A model generated the notes under the pieces. That model was not told the origin of the DNA, made no database searches, and was given only the letters and a program-made list of their open reading frames with translations. Of a stretch of 11,886 nt of DNA, positions 5,937-11,886 are shown in pieces. Numbering within the stretch: the stretch's first letter is position 1; each line of letters begins with the position of its first letter. Source of the stretch: an uncultured Clostridia bacterium (GTDB lineage Bacteria; Bacillota; Clostridia; Lachnospirales; Anaerotignaceae); assembly GCA_937888765.1 (NCBI GenBank), contig CALASU010000022.1:1-11886 (forward strand), given 5' to 3'. The position numbers and the translations under genes are program-made.

Positions 5937-8082
5937 CACTGCCAGAAAGGGACTCCTGTTTGCAATCGCATTTCTGCTGACCCTTGTCTGTATTTTTACA
6001 GGGTCTTATACAGAGGAACTGAATACCGTACAGGTAGGATCTGTGGCAGAAAAGCGGTATGTAGCCATGCAGGATGCCGTGGATGAGGTTATGACAAACC
6101 GCCTGCGGGAAGCGGCGGCGGAGAGTGTCGGGCCGATTTATGAAAAGGATGCCTCTGCGGAAGAAAACAGCCGTACGGCAGTGCGGGAAACCTTTCAGGA
6201 AGTCAACACAGTGCTTTCTTCTCTGAAAGAGGGGGAAACGCTTTGGGAGAAAATACAGGAAACCAGTTTGAAACTGCCTGTGCTGGTATCGGCAAAGCAG
6301 GTATCTGCGTATGAAAATCTGAAAAAGGAAGAACGTACCCTTTTTATGGAAGACTGTATCGCAGTCATGCAGGAGATCTATGAACAGGGTATCACTGCCG
6401 ATGCACTGGAAAAAAGCAGAGAACAGGCAAAAGAAAACTTTGCGGCAACAGAATGGAACAGTTCCCTGCAGGAACTGGCAGGCGTTCTGTTTTCTGCGGC
6501 ACTGGAGCCGAATCTGTTGCCTGATGAAGAAGCTATGGAAGCCGCCAGAGAGGAAAAACGCAGAGAAGTTTCTGATGTCATGGTGCGTAAGAATCAGAAA
6601 ATCGTTGATGAAGGCGAGATCATCACACAGGATATTTATGATCGACTGGTCGGTCTGGGGCTGGTTGGCAAAGCGGACTATCAGGCGGGAATGTTTCCGT
6701 TGTTTGGCAGTTTTATCATGGTCAGCCTGCTGTTTGCGGCAGTATATCTGTTTTTCCTTTGGGGAAAAGGAAAAACTGTGGTATTAAAGCAGAATGAGAT
6801 CAAAATGCTGTTTACTGTCTATGTGATGATGCTGCTGCTTTTGCGGGCAACGGCACATTTTACAAATTTCGCGCTGATTCCTCTGGGGCTGTTTTCCATG
6901 CTGCTGAGCATTCTGATCGGCAGAAGAATGGCTCTGATTATGAATACGCTTTTCTGTATCATCGGCTGTTTTATATTCAACGGCGATGAGCGTTTTCTGA
7001 TGTATACTCTTTTGGTGGGGACACTGGGGGCGGTACTGATTCAGAAAACAGAACAAAGACAGTATGTTGTGCGGGTAGCGGCGGCAATGGGGGCAGTCAG
7101 TTTCCTTTCCATGCTGGCAGTCGGGTTGTTTTTTGGCAACGGCTATTCTAAAGAACTGTTGACAGAAAGTGCTGCTGGAGCGTTAATGGGCATGATTTCC
7201 GTGATTCTTACCGTAGGCAGTCTGCCGTTCTGGGAAGCGACATTTGATGCAAATACGCCCTCACGTATGCTGGAGCTGACAAATCCAAACAACGACCTGC
7301 TGCATCGGCTGATGCTCGAAGCACCCGGTACATATCACCATAGTCTGATTGTGGCAAATCTGGCGGAAACAGCCGCTTACGAAATCGGTGCAAATACGGC
7401 ACTGGCAAGAGCGGGGGCATATTATCATGATATCGGAAAGCTGAAAAAACCACAGTATTTTTCGGAAAATCAGGCGGGCTTCAATCCCCATGATACCCTC
7501 AGCCCTGAGGAAAGTGCGGCAATCATCACGGCACATCCGCATGATGGGGTAGGGCTTGGGATTTCTGCAAAGCTGCCCAAGACCATTCTGGACATCATTC
7601 GGGAGCACCACGGGACAAGCCTTGTGAAATTCTTTTATTTTAAGGCATTGAAAGAATATGGAGCGGAAAATGTAAAAGAAACGGATTACCGTTATAAGGG
7701 CGTCATTCCTTCCAGTCGGGAATCTGCCATCGTAATGCTTGCGGATACGGTAGAGGCAGCGGTGCGCTCCATGCTGGGCGGCGGCAAGACCTTGCAGGAT
7801 GCGGAAGATGTTGTAAAAACGCTGATGAAGGACAAGCTGGATGACGGACAGCTTGACCAGAGCGGTCTGGCAATTCATGAGCTGGAAACGATTCGTATGG
7901 CGTTTCTGGATGTGTTTCACGGGATGTACCACGAAAGGGTAGCATATCCGAAGCAGGAGGAAATCAAGGAAGCGGCAAAGAAACCCTCGGAAAAAACAGC
8001 CGAAGCACAGGAAGAAAACAGGAAAAACGAAGAAAAAGAACAGGAAAACAGAGAGGAAGAAAACAGTGACAATACTGATTGA
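5878..8082 (+). CDS. pgpH: Membrane HD-domain c-di-AMP phosphodiesterase, PgpH/YqfF type
   Basis: This is a 734-residue membrane protein of the 7TMR-HD family, whose characterised members hydrolyse cyclic di-AMP to pApA. The order is: one membrane segment (about 26-43), an extracytoplasmic 7TMR-HDED domain (about 45-265), several membrane segments (about 275-450), and a cytoplasmic HD phosphodiesterase domain. Metal-binding motifs are present: HHSL (487-490), the HDIGK signature with H517-D518, HPHDG (553-557), EHHGT (576-580) and ADTVEA near 622-627. A charged, T-free-encoded tail of about 35 residues ends the protein. ATG 5878 lies inside phoH and gives a 59-nt overlap; ATG 5902 is the alternative start. 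The 3' end overlaps ybeY by 17 nt. Control of c-di-AMP is inferred from the family. Confidence 0.92.
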   Translation: MENRKASWMERKNISISEDNTARKGLLFAIAFLLTLVCIFTGSYTEELNTVQVGSVAEKRYVAMQDAVDEVMTNRLREAAAESVGPIYEKDASAEENSRTAVRETFQEVNTVLSSLKEGETLWEKIQETSLKLPVLVSAKQVSAYENLKKEERTLFMEDCIAVMQEIYEQGITADALEKSREQAKENFAATEWNSSLQELAGVLFSAALEPNLLPDEEAMEAAREEKRREVSDVMVRKNQKIVDEGEIITQDIYDRLVGLGLVGKADYQAGMFPLFGSFIMVSLLFAAVYLFFLWGKGKTVVLKQNEIKMLFTVYVMMLLLLRATAHFTNFALIPLGLFSMLLSILIGRRMALIMNTLFCIIGCFIFNGDERFLMYTLLVGTLGAVLIQKTEQRQYVVRVAAAMGAVSFLSMLAVGLFFGNGYSKELLTESAAGALMGMISVILTVGSLPFWEATFDANTPSRMLELTNPNNDLLHRLMLEAPGTYHHSLIVANLAETAAYEIGANTALARAGAYYHDIGKLKKPQYFSENQAGFNPHDTLSPEESAAIITAHPHDGVGLGISAKLPKTILDIIREHHGTSLVKFFYFKALKEYGAENVKETDYRYKGVIPSSRESAIVMLADTVEAAVRSMLGGGKTLQDAEDVVKTLMKDKLDDGQLDQSGLAIHELETIRMAFLDVFHGMYHERVAYPKQEEIKEAAKKPSEKTAEAQEENRKNEEKEQENREEENSDNTD

Positions 8083-8536
8083 TAACAGAATAGACGAAGA
8101 ACTGTCTGCTGAACTGGAAGCGGCAATCTGCAAAGCGGCGGAAGAATCTCTGAAATATGAAGGCTTTGAAGAAAGCTGTGAGATCAGCGTTTCCATTGTG
8201 GATAACGAAGAAATCAGACAGATCAATAAGCAGTTCCGCAACATCGACAGAGCAACAGATGTGCTAAGCTTTCCCATGCTGACATTTGCAGAGGGCGAAG
8301 TGGCAGAGCGTAATGAAAACGACGAAATCATTCTGGGGGATATTATCATTTCTCTGGAAAGAGCCAGAGAGCAGGCGGAGGAATACGGACATTCTCTGCT
8401 TAGAGAGATTGCTTTTCTGACAGCACACAGTATGCTGCATCTGTTGGGATATGACCATATGACACCGGAAGAAGAAGCAGATATGTTCGGCAGACAGAAG
8501 GAAATTCTGCTGCAGGCAGGTTTTCCCAGAGTATAA
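8066..8536 (+). CDS. ybeY: Endoribonuclease YbeY (16S rRNA maturation)
   Basis: This 156-residue protein is a YbeY/UPF0054 metalloprotein, which acts in 16S rRNA 3' end maturation and ribosome quality control. The zinc-binding motif HSMLHLLGYDH is complete, with histidines 121, 125 and 131. The conserved RNIDRATDVLSFP segment (58-70) and the GDIIIS strand (91-96) are present. The start is GTG 8066, giving MTILIDNR; AGAGGAAG lies about 8 nt upstream inside the pgpH tail, and the 17-nt overlap suggests coupled translation. No dgkA gene follows, unlike in Bacillus: cdd begins 23 nt after the stop. Confidence 0.95.
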   Translation: MTILIDNRIDEELSAELEAAICKAAEESLKYEGFEESCEISVSIVDNEEIRQINKQFRNIDRATDVLSFPMLTFAEGEVAERNENDEIILGDIIISLERAREQAEEYGHSLLREIAFLTAHSMLHLLGYDHMTPEEEADMFGRQKEILLQAGFPRV

Positions 8537-8559
8537 AAAAGAGAGAGGACGGAGGAACT

Positions 8560-8952
8560 ATGACAAATCAGGAACTGGTAGCACTGGCAAAGGAAGCGAT
8601 GAAAAACGCATATGTACCCTATTCCAAGTTTCAGGTAGGGGCGGCACTGTTGGCGAAGGACGGCACAGTGTTTAAGGGCTGTAATATCGAAAATGCGTCT
8701 TACGGGGCAACAAACTGCGCAGAGCGTACAGCGATCTTCAAAGCGGTTTCCGAAGGTGTGAAGGAATTTGAAAAGATTGCGGTTGTGGCAAGCAGCGGGG
8801 ATTATGCTTCTCCCTGCGGTATTTGCAGACAGGTGCTGTTTGAATTTATGCCTGACGGCGAAGTCATTCTGGACAGCGATGAAAAAGGTATGGTAACATA
8901 TACAGTCAGAGAGCTGCTGCCTATGGGCTTCAATAGTTCTGATATTAAGTAA
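8560..8952 (+). CDS. cdd: Cytidine deaminase
   Basis: This 130-residue enzyme deaminates cytidine and deoxycytidine to uridine and deoxyuridine for pyrimidine salvage. It is a normal-length homotetrameric-type Cdd. The zinc site is visible: C53-A-E55 (catalytic glutamate) and P85-C86-G-I-C89. The substrate-binding GCNIENASYG block spans residues 40-49, and VPYSKFQVGAAL near the N-terminus is typical. GGAGG at 8551-8555 precedes ATG 8560. The gene is 13 nt from the downstream uracil-DNA glycosylase, so a deoxyuridine-producing enzyme and a uracil-excising enzyme are co-transcribed. Confidence 0.97.
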   Translation: MTNQELVALAKEAMKNAYVPYSKFQVGAALLAKDGTVFKGCNIENASYGATNCAERTAIFKAVSEGVKEFEKIAVVASSGDYASPCGICRQVLFEFMPDGEVILDSDEKGMVTYTVRELLPMGFNSSDIK

Positions 8953-8965
8953 AGCAGGTGAGGGT

Positions 8966-9532
8966 ATGGCAGAAAAAAGCTGGGAAACCCTTGAAAATGC
9001 CTGTTATTCCTGTCAGAAATGCAGGCTGTGGGAAATGCGGACGAATGTAGTTATTGGTAAGGGCAACCGCAACGCTGATATTCTGTTTATCGGCGAGGGC
9101 CCGGGACAGCAGGAAGATCTGCAGGGCTTGCCGTTTGTGGGCCCTGCGGGACAATTACTGGATAAAATGCTGGCAAGTGTGGGACTTTCTCTGGACGATG
9201 TGTATATTGCCAATGTGGTGAAATGCCGTCCGCCCGGAAACCGTGACCCGCATGAGGATGAAAGACAGGCGTGTCTGAATTATCTGCGGTATCAGCTGAT
9301 GCTGATTCAGCCGAAGATTATTGTATGTCTGGGGCGTGTGGCGGCAACGACCATTCTTGACCCGGAATTTAAGATTACACGCCAGAGAGGGCAGTGGATC
9401 GAGCGAAAGGGTTATCATATGATTGCGACCTATCACCCGTCGGCACTGCTCAGAGATGAAACAAAGAAACGCCCTGCGTGGGAGGACATGAAAGCGATTC
9501 GGGCAAAACTGGATGAAATAAGAAAACCTTGA
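8966..9532 (+). CDS. Family 4 uracil-DNA glycosylase with iron-sulfur cluster
   Basis: This 188-residue protein is a SPO1-polymerase-related/family 4 uracil-DNA glycosylase, which removes uracil from DNA to start base-excision repair. Motif 1 is GEGPGQQED (43-51) and motif 2 is HPSALL (157-162). Four cysteines, C16, C19, C87 and C103, match the spacing of the 4Fe-4S ligands of family 4 enzymes (the 16-residue gap between the second pair is the same as in the Thermus enzyme). GxAPG is more usual in motif 1; G45 here replaces Ala, a variant common in Firmicutes. The start ATG 8966 follows AGGTGAGGG. The gene is not part of the Bacillus yqf-era cluster. Its TGA stop is merged with the first hairpin of a palindromic repeat. 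Confidence 0.92.
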   Translation: MAEKSWETLENACYSCQKCRLWEMRTNVVIGKGNRNADILFIGEGPGQQEDLQGLPFVGPAGQLLDKMLASVGLSLDDVYIANVVKCRPPGNRDPHEDERQACLNYLRYQLMLIQPKIIVCLGRVAATTILDPEFKITRQRGQWIERKGYHMIATYHPSALLRDETKKRPAWEDMKAIRAKLDEIRKP

Positions 9533-9605
9533 GGGCTTTGCCCTCAAACTCCCAGCAGGGAAATAATTTCCCTGCACCCTTATACGCAAAAGCATTTGCT
9601 TTTGC
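9531..9605 (+). repeat. Three-hairpin palindromic element, copy 1
   Basis: Three perfect stem-loops follow one another. H1 is GAGGGC/GCCCTC (9531-9545, loop TTT), H2 is GCAGGGAAA/TTTCCCTGC (9555-9575, loop TAA) and H3 is GCAAAAGCA/TGCTTTTGC (9586-9605, loop TT). The first stem begins inside the uracil-DNA glycosylase stop codon. No T tract follows, so this is not a classical terminator. The same layout and shared linker CCCAGCAGGG...CCTGCACCC occur after era. It could be a REP-like mobile palindrome or an mRNA-stabilising or processing structure. Confidence 0.88.
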
Positions 9606-9650
9606 CAAAAAATAATAAATCAGATAGATACTATAGGAGGTTATAAAATT

Positions 9651-10139
9651 ATGGAACAGCTGAAAGGCATCGAAGCGTTAAAAGCGAGATTTGCAGATGT
9701 GGAAGTAAAACCCAATGCAAGAACAATGGAAGAAGTGGTGGAATACATCGAAAAGAACTGGGATGCATTCCGTGTAAAAATTACAGAAAGCGAACTGATG
9801 GCGCATTATAAAGCGGCGTGTGAGTTTGCGAAGGTTATGGGCAAGGATGTAACAAACTTCCAGGATGATATCAGAAGATACCGTCTGCCTCATACAAATA
9901 AACTGCATGTAGTTCTGGGTATGAATTCCGAATATATGACAGCAGAAAGCGGCATGAAATACTATCATCAGCTGTGCCTGATCAAAGGTCTGACACAGGA
10001 AGACATTGATACAAAGAATGAAAGATGGCTGCAGTATATGCTGCTGCTGGAAATGCAGAAGGACTGGGAAGAAAAGGATAAAATCTTCCTCGAAGAACAG
10101 GAAGCAATGAGAAAAGAAAGAGAGGAAGCACTGAAATGA
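9651..10139 (+). CDS. Conserved-looking protein of unknown function, coupled to era
   Basis: This is a 162-residue protein I do not recognise. It has no signal peptide and no membrane segment and looks cytoplasmic. Residues 1-75 are predicted helical and charged (MEEVVEYIEKNWDAFRVKI, then ELMAHYKAACEFAKVMG). The middle contains RRYRLPHTNKLHVVLGMNSEY (76-96), a more conserved-looking stretch. Residues 120-162 form a long Glu/Lys-rich helix that may be a coiled coil. The start is secure: AGGAGG at 9635-9640, 10 nt before ATG 9651. The stop overlaps the era start (ATGA at 10136-10139), indicating translational coupling and suggesting a job related to Era or ribosome assembly. That functional link is inference only. 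Confidence 0.85.
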   Translation: MEQLKGIEALKARFADVEVKPNARTMEEVVEYIEKNWDAFRVKITESELMAHYKAACEFAKVMGKDVTNFQDDIRRYRLPHTNKLHVVLGMNSEYMTAESGMKYYHQLCLIKGLTQEDIDTKNERWLQYMLLLEMQKDWEEKDKIFLEEQEAMRKEREEALK

Positions 10140-11038
10140 GCAAATTCCATTCCGGCTTTGTTTCTCTGGTAGGCAGACCCAATGTGGGCAAATCCACACT
10201 GATGAACTGTCTGATCGGGGAAAAGATTGCCATTACTTCCCATAAACCCCAGACAACAAGAAACAAAATCACATCTATTCTGACAAAGGATGATTTCCAG
10301 TGCGTATTTCTGGATACACCGGGTATCCATAAAGCAAAATCCAAACTGGGTGAATACATGGTACGCTCTGCGGAAACAACATTCAATGAAGTGGATCTGG
10401 TGCTGATGCTGATTGAACCTACTACAGAGGTTGGCGCACAGGATCAGTATGTACTGGAAAGAATTAAAAATGTAAAAACACCCGTTGTACTGGTTATCAA
10501 TAAAATTGATACGGTAGAAAGAGATACCCTGTTGGAAGTCATCGCAACGTACAGCAAGCTGCATGATTTTGCGGAAGTAGTGCCTATTTCTGCTATGAAG
10601 GACAGAAATACAGATGAACTGCTGGCAGTCATCAGAAAATATCTGCCCGAGGGCCCGCAGTACTTCCCCGGCGATATGGTAACAGACCAGCCCGAAAGAC
10701 AGATTGCGGCGGAGATCATTCGTGAAAAAGCACTGTATCTCTTGCAGGATGAAGTACCCCATGGCATTGCGGTGGAAATCAACGGTATGAAAAAACGCCC
10801 CGATCAGGATATGGTGGACGTACAGGCGACAATCTACTGCGAAAGAGATTCCCATAAGGGTATCATCATCGGCAAACAGGGCAGTATGCTCAAACGCATC
10901 GGTTCTACAGCAAGATATGATATGCAGAGATTGCTGGGTTCTCCCATTTATCTGCAGCTGTGGGTAAAGGTAAAGAAAGACTGGCGTGACAGCGATTTCC
11001 TGCTGAAAAACTTCGGCTATGACAAGAAGAATATTTGA
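10136..11038 (+). CDS. era: GTPase Era (16S rRNA/30S assembly)
   Basis: This 300-residue protein is the essential GTPase Era, which binds the 3' end of 16S rRNA and helps mature the 30S subunit. GTPase motifs are all present: G1 GRPNVGKST (13-21), the G2 region KPQTTRNKI (37-45), G3 DTPG (60-63), G4 NKID (122-125) and G5 SA (152-153). The C-terminal KH domain shows GIIIGKQGSMLKRIG (242-256) and the typical WVKVKKDWR (276-284). The length is normal. The start overlaps the unknown gene by 4 nt. Two nt after the stop begins the second palindromic element. Confidence 0.98.
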   Translation: MSKFHSGFVSLVGRPNVGKSTLMNCLIGEKIAITSHKPQTTRNKITSILTKDDFQCVFLDTPGIHKAKSKLGEYMVRSAETTFNEVDLVLMLIEPTTEVGAQDQYVLERIKNVKTPVVLVINKIDTVERDTLLEVIATYSKLHDFAEVVPISAMKDRNTDELLAVIRKYLPEGPQYFPGDMVTDQPERQIAAEIIREKALYLLQDEVPHGIAVEINGMKKRPDQDMVDVQATIYCERDSHKGIIIGKQGSMLKRIGSTARYDMQRLLGSPIYLQLWVKVKKDWRDSDFLLKNFGYDKKNI

Positions 11039-11039
11039 T

Positions 11040-11124
11040 TCGAGGGGCATTGCCCCTCGAGCACCCCAGCAGGGGAATGATTCCCCTGCACCCCCGTATT
11101 CCACAAAACTATCGTTTTGTGGAA
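11040..11124 (+). repeat. Three-hairpin palindromic element, copy 2
   Basis: H1 is TCGAGGGGC/GCCCCTCGA (11040-11060, loop ATT), H2 is GCAGGGGAA/TTCCCCTGC (11069-11089, loop TGA) and H3 is TTCCACAAAAC/GTTTTGTGGAA (11099-11124, loop TATC). Layout, spacing and the linker are shared with copy 1 at 9531-9605. Differences fall as paired changes: an extra G and C on the two arms of H1, A-T to G-C in H2, and two swapped pairs in H3. It starts 2 nt after the era stop and has no T tract immediately after it. Confidence 0.88.
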
Positions 11125-11171
11125 AGATTTTTACAGTATGCTAAAAAGCATCTTTCCACATCCTATGGATG
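11119..11171 (+). promoter_or_regulatory. Alternative hairpin in the yqzL leader
   Basis: GTGGAAAGAT (11119-11128) is perfectly complementary to ATCTTTCCAC (11150-11159). Its 5' arm reuses part of the 3' arm of the last hairpin of copy 2, so the two folds exclude each other. A small inner hairpin ATGCT-AAAA-AGCAT (11138-11151) lies in the loop and slightly overlaps the outer stem. A further 5-bp palindrome CATCC-TAT-GGATG (11159-11171) is next to the yqzL ribosome binding site. This resembles an RNA switch, but no ligand or terminator is apparent. Confidence 0.4.
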
Positions 11172-11189
11172 AAAGGGGATGTACTATTT

Positions 11190-11339
11190 ATGAATCAGAC
11201 AGGACAGGTATACTGGCAGAAATTTTTACGGACGGGACAGATCGAGGACTATCTGCGGTATTGCAGGTATAATGAGCGGCAGGAGCCAAATCCCCGCCGC
11301 AGGATAGAGGAATCCTCACGGCATAAAAAATTTTATTAA
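11190..11339 (+). CDS. yqzL: Small YqzL-like protein
   Basis: This 49-residue ORF runs MNQTGQVYWQKFLRTGQIEDY to a C-terminus ending HKKFY. The W-x2-F-x2-TG-x-I-x2-YL pattern (residues 9-22) is the mark of the YqzL-like family, and its place between era and recO is the same as in B. subtilis. The function is unknown. The C-terminal half is Arg/Glu-rich and longer than in some homologues. AGGGG at 11174-11178 is the probable ribosome binding site. An in-frame ATG at 11169 would add 7 residues but has no ribosome binding site in front of it. Confidence 0.82.
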   Translation: MNQTGQVYWQKFLRTGQIEDYLRYCRYNERQEPNPRRRIEESSRHKKFY

Positions 11340-11364
11340 AGAATAAGAAAGTAAGGAATCAGAA

Positions 11365-11886
11365 ATGAGGTCGGCTATGAAAACAGAAAAGCTGCGTGGC
11401 ATCATCATAGGAGAACAGACCAAAGGCGAGAGCAATAAACAGCTGATCGTACTGGCAAAGGGTGTCGGACGTGTGCTTTTGTCGGCAAGAGGGGCGAAGA
11501 ATGCAAAAAGCAAGCTCCTTGCGGCAACACAGCTGTTTTGCTATGCCGACTTCGTTGTCTGTGAGGGCAGGGGCTTTTATTCCGTTAATCAGGCAGATCT
11601 GCTGAAAAGTTTTTATGGTCTGCGTCTGGATATGGAAAAGCTGGCAGAAGCGATGTATCTGGCGGAGCTGACACAGCGCACCTGCCCTGCGGATATGGTA
11701 CAGGATGAGATTCTGGAACTGCTGTATTATGCCCTTTCCGTGATGGAAAAAGGGATTTTGCCGCCCAGGCTGATTTCCCGTATTTTTGAACTGAAGCTGT
11801 TACAGATTTCGGGGGTATTTGCACCCGAAGCCTGTGCAGTCTGTGAAGAAACGGAAAGCCCGCTGTATTTTGATGAACGGCTTGCG
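11365..11886 (+). CDS. recO: DNA repair protein RecO (5' part, cut by window end)
   Basis: The frame stays open for 174 codons to the end of the window. RecO loads RecA on SSB-coated DNA and anneals single strands in the RecFOR recombination pathway. The N-terminal OB-fold is recognisable from KLRGIIIGEQTKGESNKQLIVL and the GRVLLSARGAKNAKSKLLAATQLF segment, followed by the helical middle part. C157-x2-C160 should be the first half of the zinc-binding motif. Two starts are possible: ATG 11365 with AAGGA 7 nt upstream, or ATG 11377 with GAGG 6 nt upstream. The latter gives an N-terminus closer in length to the Bacillus protein. The gap from yqzL is 25 nt. Confidence 0.9.
   Translation, partial: MRSAMKTEKLRGIIIGEQTKGESNKQLIVLAKGVGRVLLSARGAKNAKSKLLAATQLFCYADFVVCEGRGFYSVNQADLLKSFYGLRLDMEKLAEAMYLAELTQRTCPADMVQDEILELLYYALSVMEKGILPPRLISRIFELKLLQISGVFAPEACAVCEETESPLYFDERLA

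Noticed and set aside
7261..8349. Long open frame of 362 codons on the - strand across pgpH and ybeY
   Set aside because: It is antisense to the conserved HD domain and YbeY coding sequence; the low-complexity Phe/Ser/Leu content mirrors the purine-rich sense strand.
9531..9605. Hairpins after the uracil-DNA glycosylase gene as intrinsic terminators
   Set aside because: None is followed by a T tract on the + strand (an A-rich run follows the last), and the downstream genes are tightly packed.
9968..11104. Long open frame of 378 codons on the - strand across era
   Set aside because: It is antisense to a clear era gene, has a cysteine/histidine/phenylalanine-rich composition typical of shadow frames, and has no convincing ribosome binding site.

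Overview
The window looks like the chromosome of a low-to-mid-GC, endospore-forming Firmicute, most likely class Clostridia and possibly Lachnospirales. The support is strong AGGAGG-type ribosome binding sites, several GTG/TTG starts, the sporulation genes yqfC and yqfD, and the conserved yqfC-yqfD-phoH-pgpH-ybeY-cdd-era-yqzL-recO gene order known from Bacillus and relatives. The taxonomic guess beyond Firmicutes is inference. All genes read on the + strand.

Region 1 (1-87) is the last 13 codons of an unidentified gene, followed by a strong intrinsic terminator. Region 2 (about 88-3243) is a self-contained three-gene ABC importer of the TrpX/COG2984 type: a lipoprotein substrate-binding protein, a membrane permease and an ATPase. 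It is driven by a near-consensus sigma-A promoter at 232-259. A short terminator lies between the lipoprotein gene and the permease gene and probably lets more binding protein be made than membrane components. A second terminator closes the operon. The substrate cannot be told from sequence; tryptophan or another aromatic or small molecule is the family precedent.

Region 3 (about 3264-11886) is the yqfC-to-recO cluster. It starts with two sporulation genes behind a possible sigma-E promoter. It continues with housekeeping functions: PhoH ATPase, the c-di-AMP phosphodiesterase PgpH, the rRNA maturation endonuclease YbeY, cytidine deaminase, a family-4 uracil-DNA glycosylase, an unrecognised 162-residue protein, the ribosome-assembly GTPase Era, the tiny YqzL protein and the 5' part of RecO. 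Short gaps and overlaps (phoH/pgpH 59 nt, pgpH/ybeY 17 nt, unknown gene/era 4 nt) point to co-transcription and translational coupling. Relative to Bacillus, dgkA is absent between ybeY and cdd, and a uracil-DNA glycosylase gene plus the unknown gene sit between cdd and era.

The least ordinary features are two copies of a three-hairpin palindromic element, just after the uracil-DNA glycosylase stop and just after the era stop. Each of the three hairpins shows compensatory changes between the copies, so the folded structure itself appears to be maintained. The second copy is followed by an alternative hairpin that would compete with its last stem, upstream of yqzL. Other points are a 4x hexanucleotide repeat carrying four in-frame ATG codons at the start of the lipoprotein gene, and the unknown gene coupled to era. 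I see no CRISPR array, transposase, tRNA, rRNA, phage gene or defence system. The window is mostly a conserved core locus with one transporter operon, and I do not see a clearly new multi-gene system.
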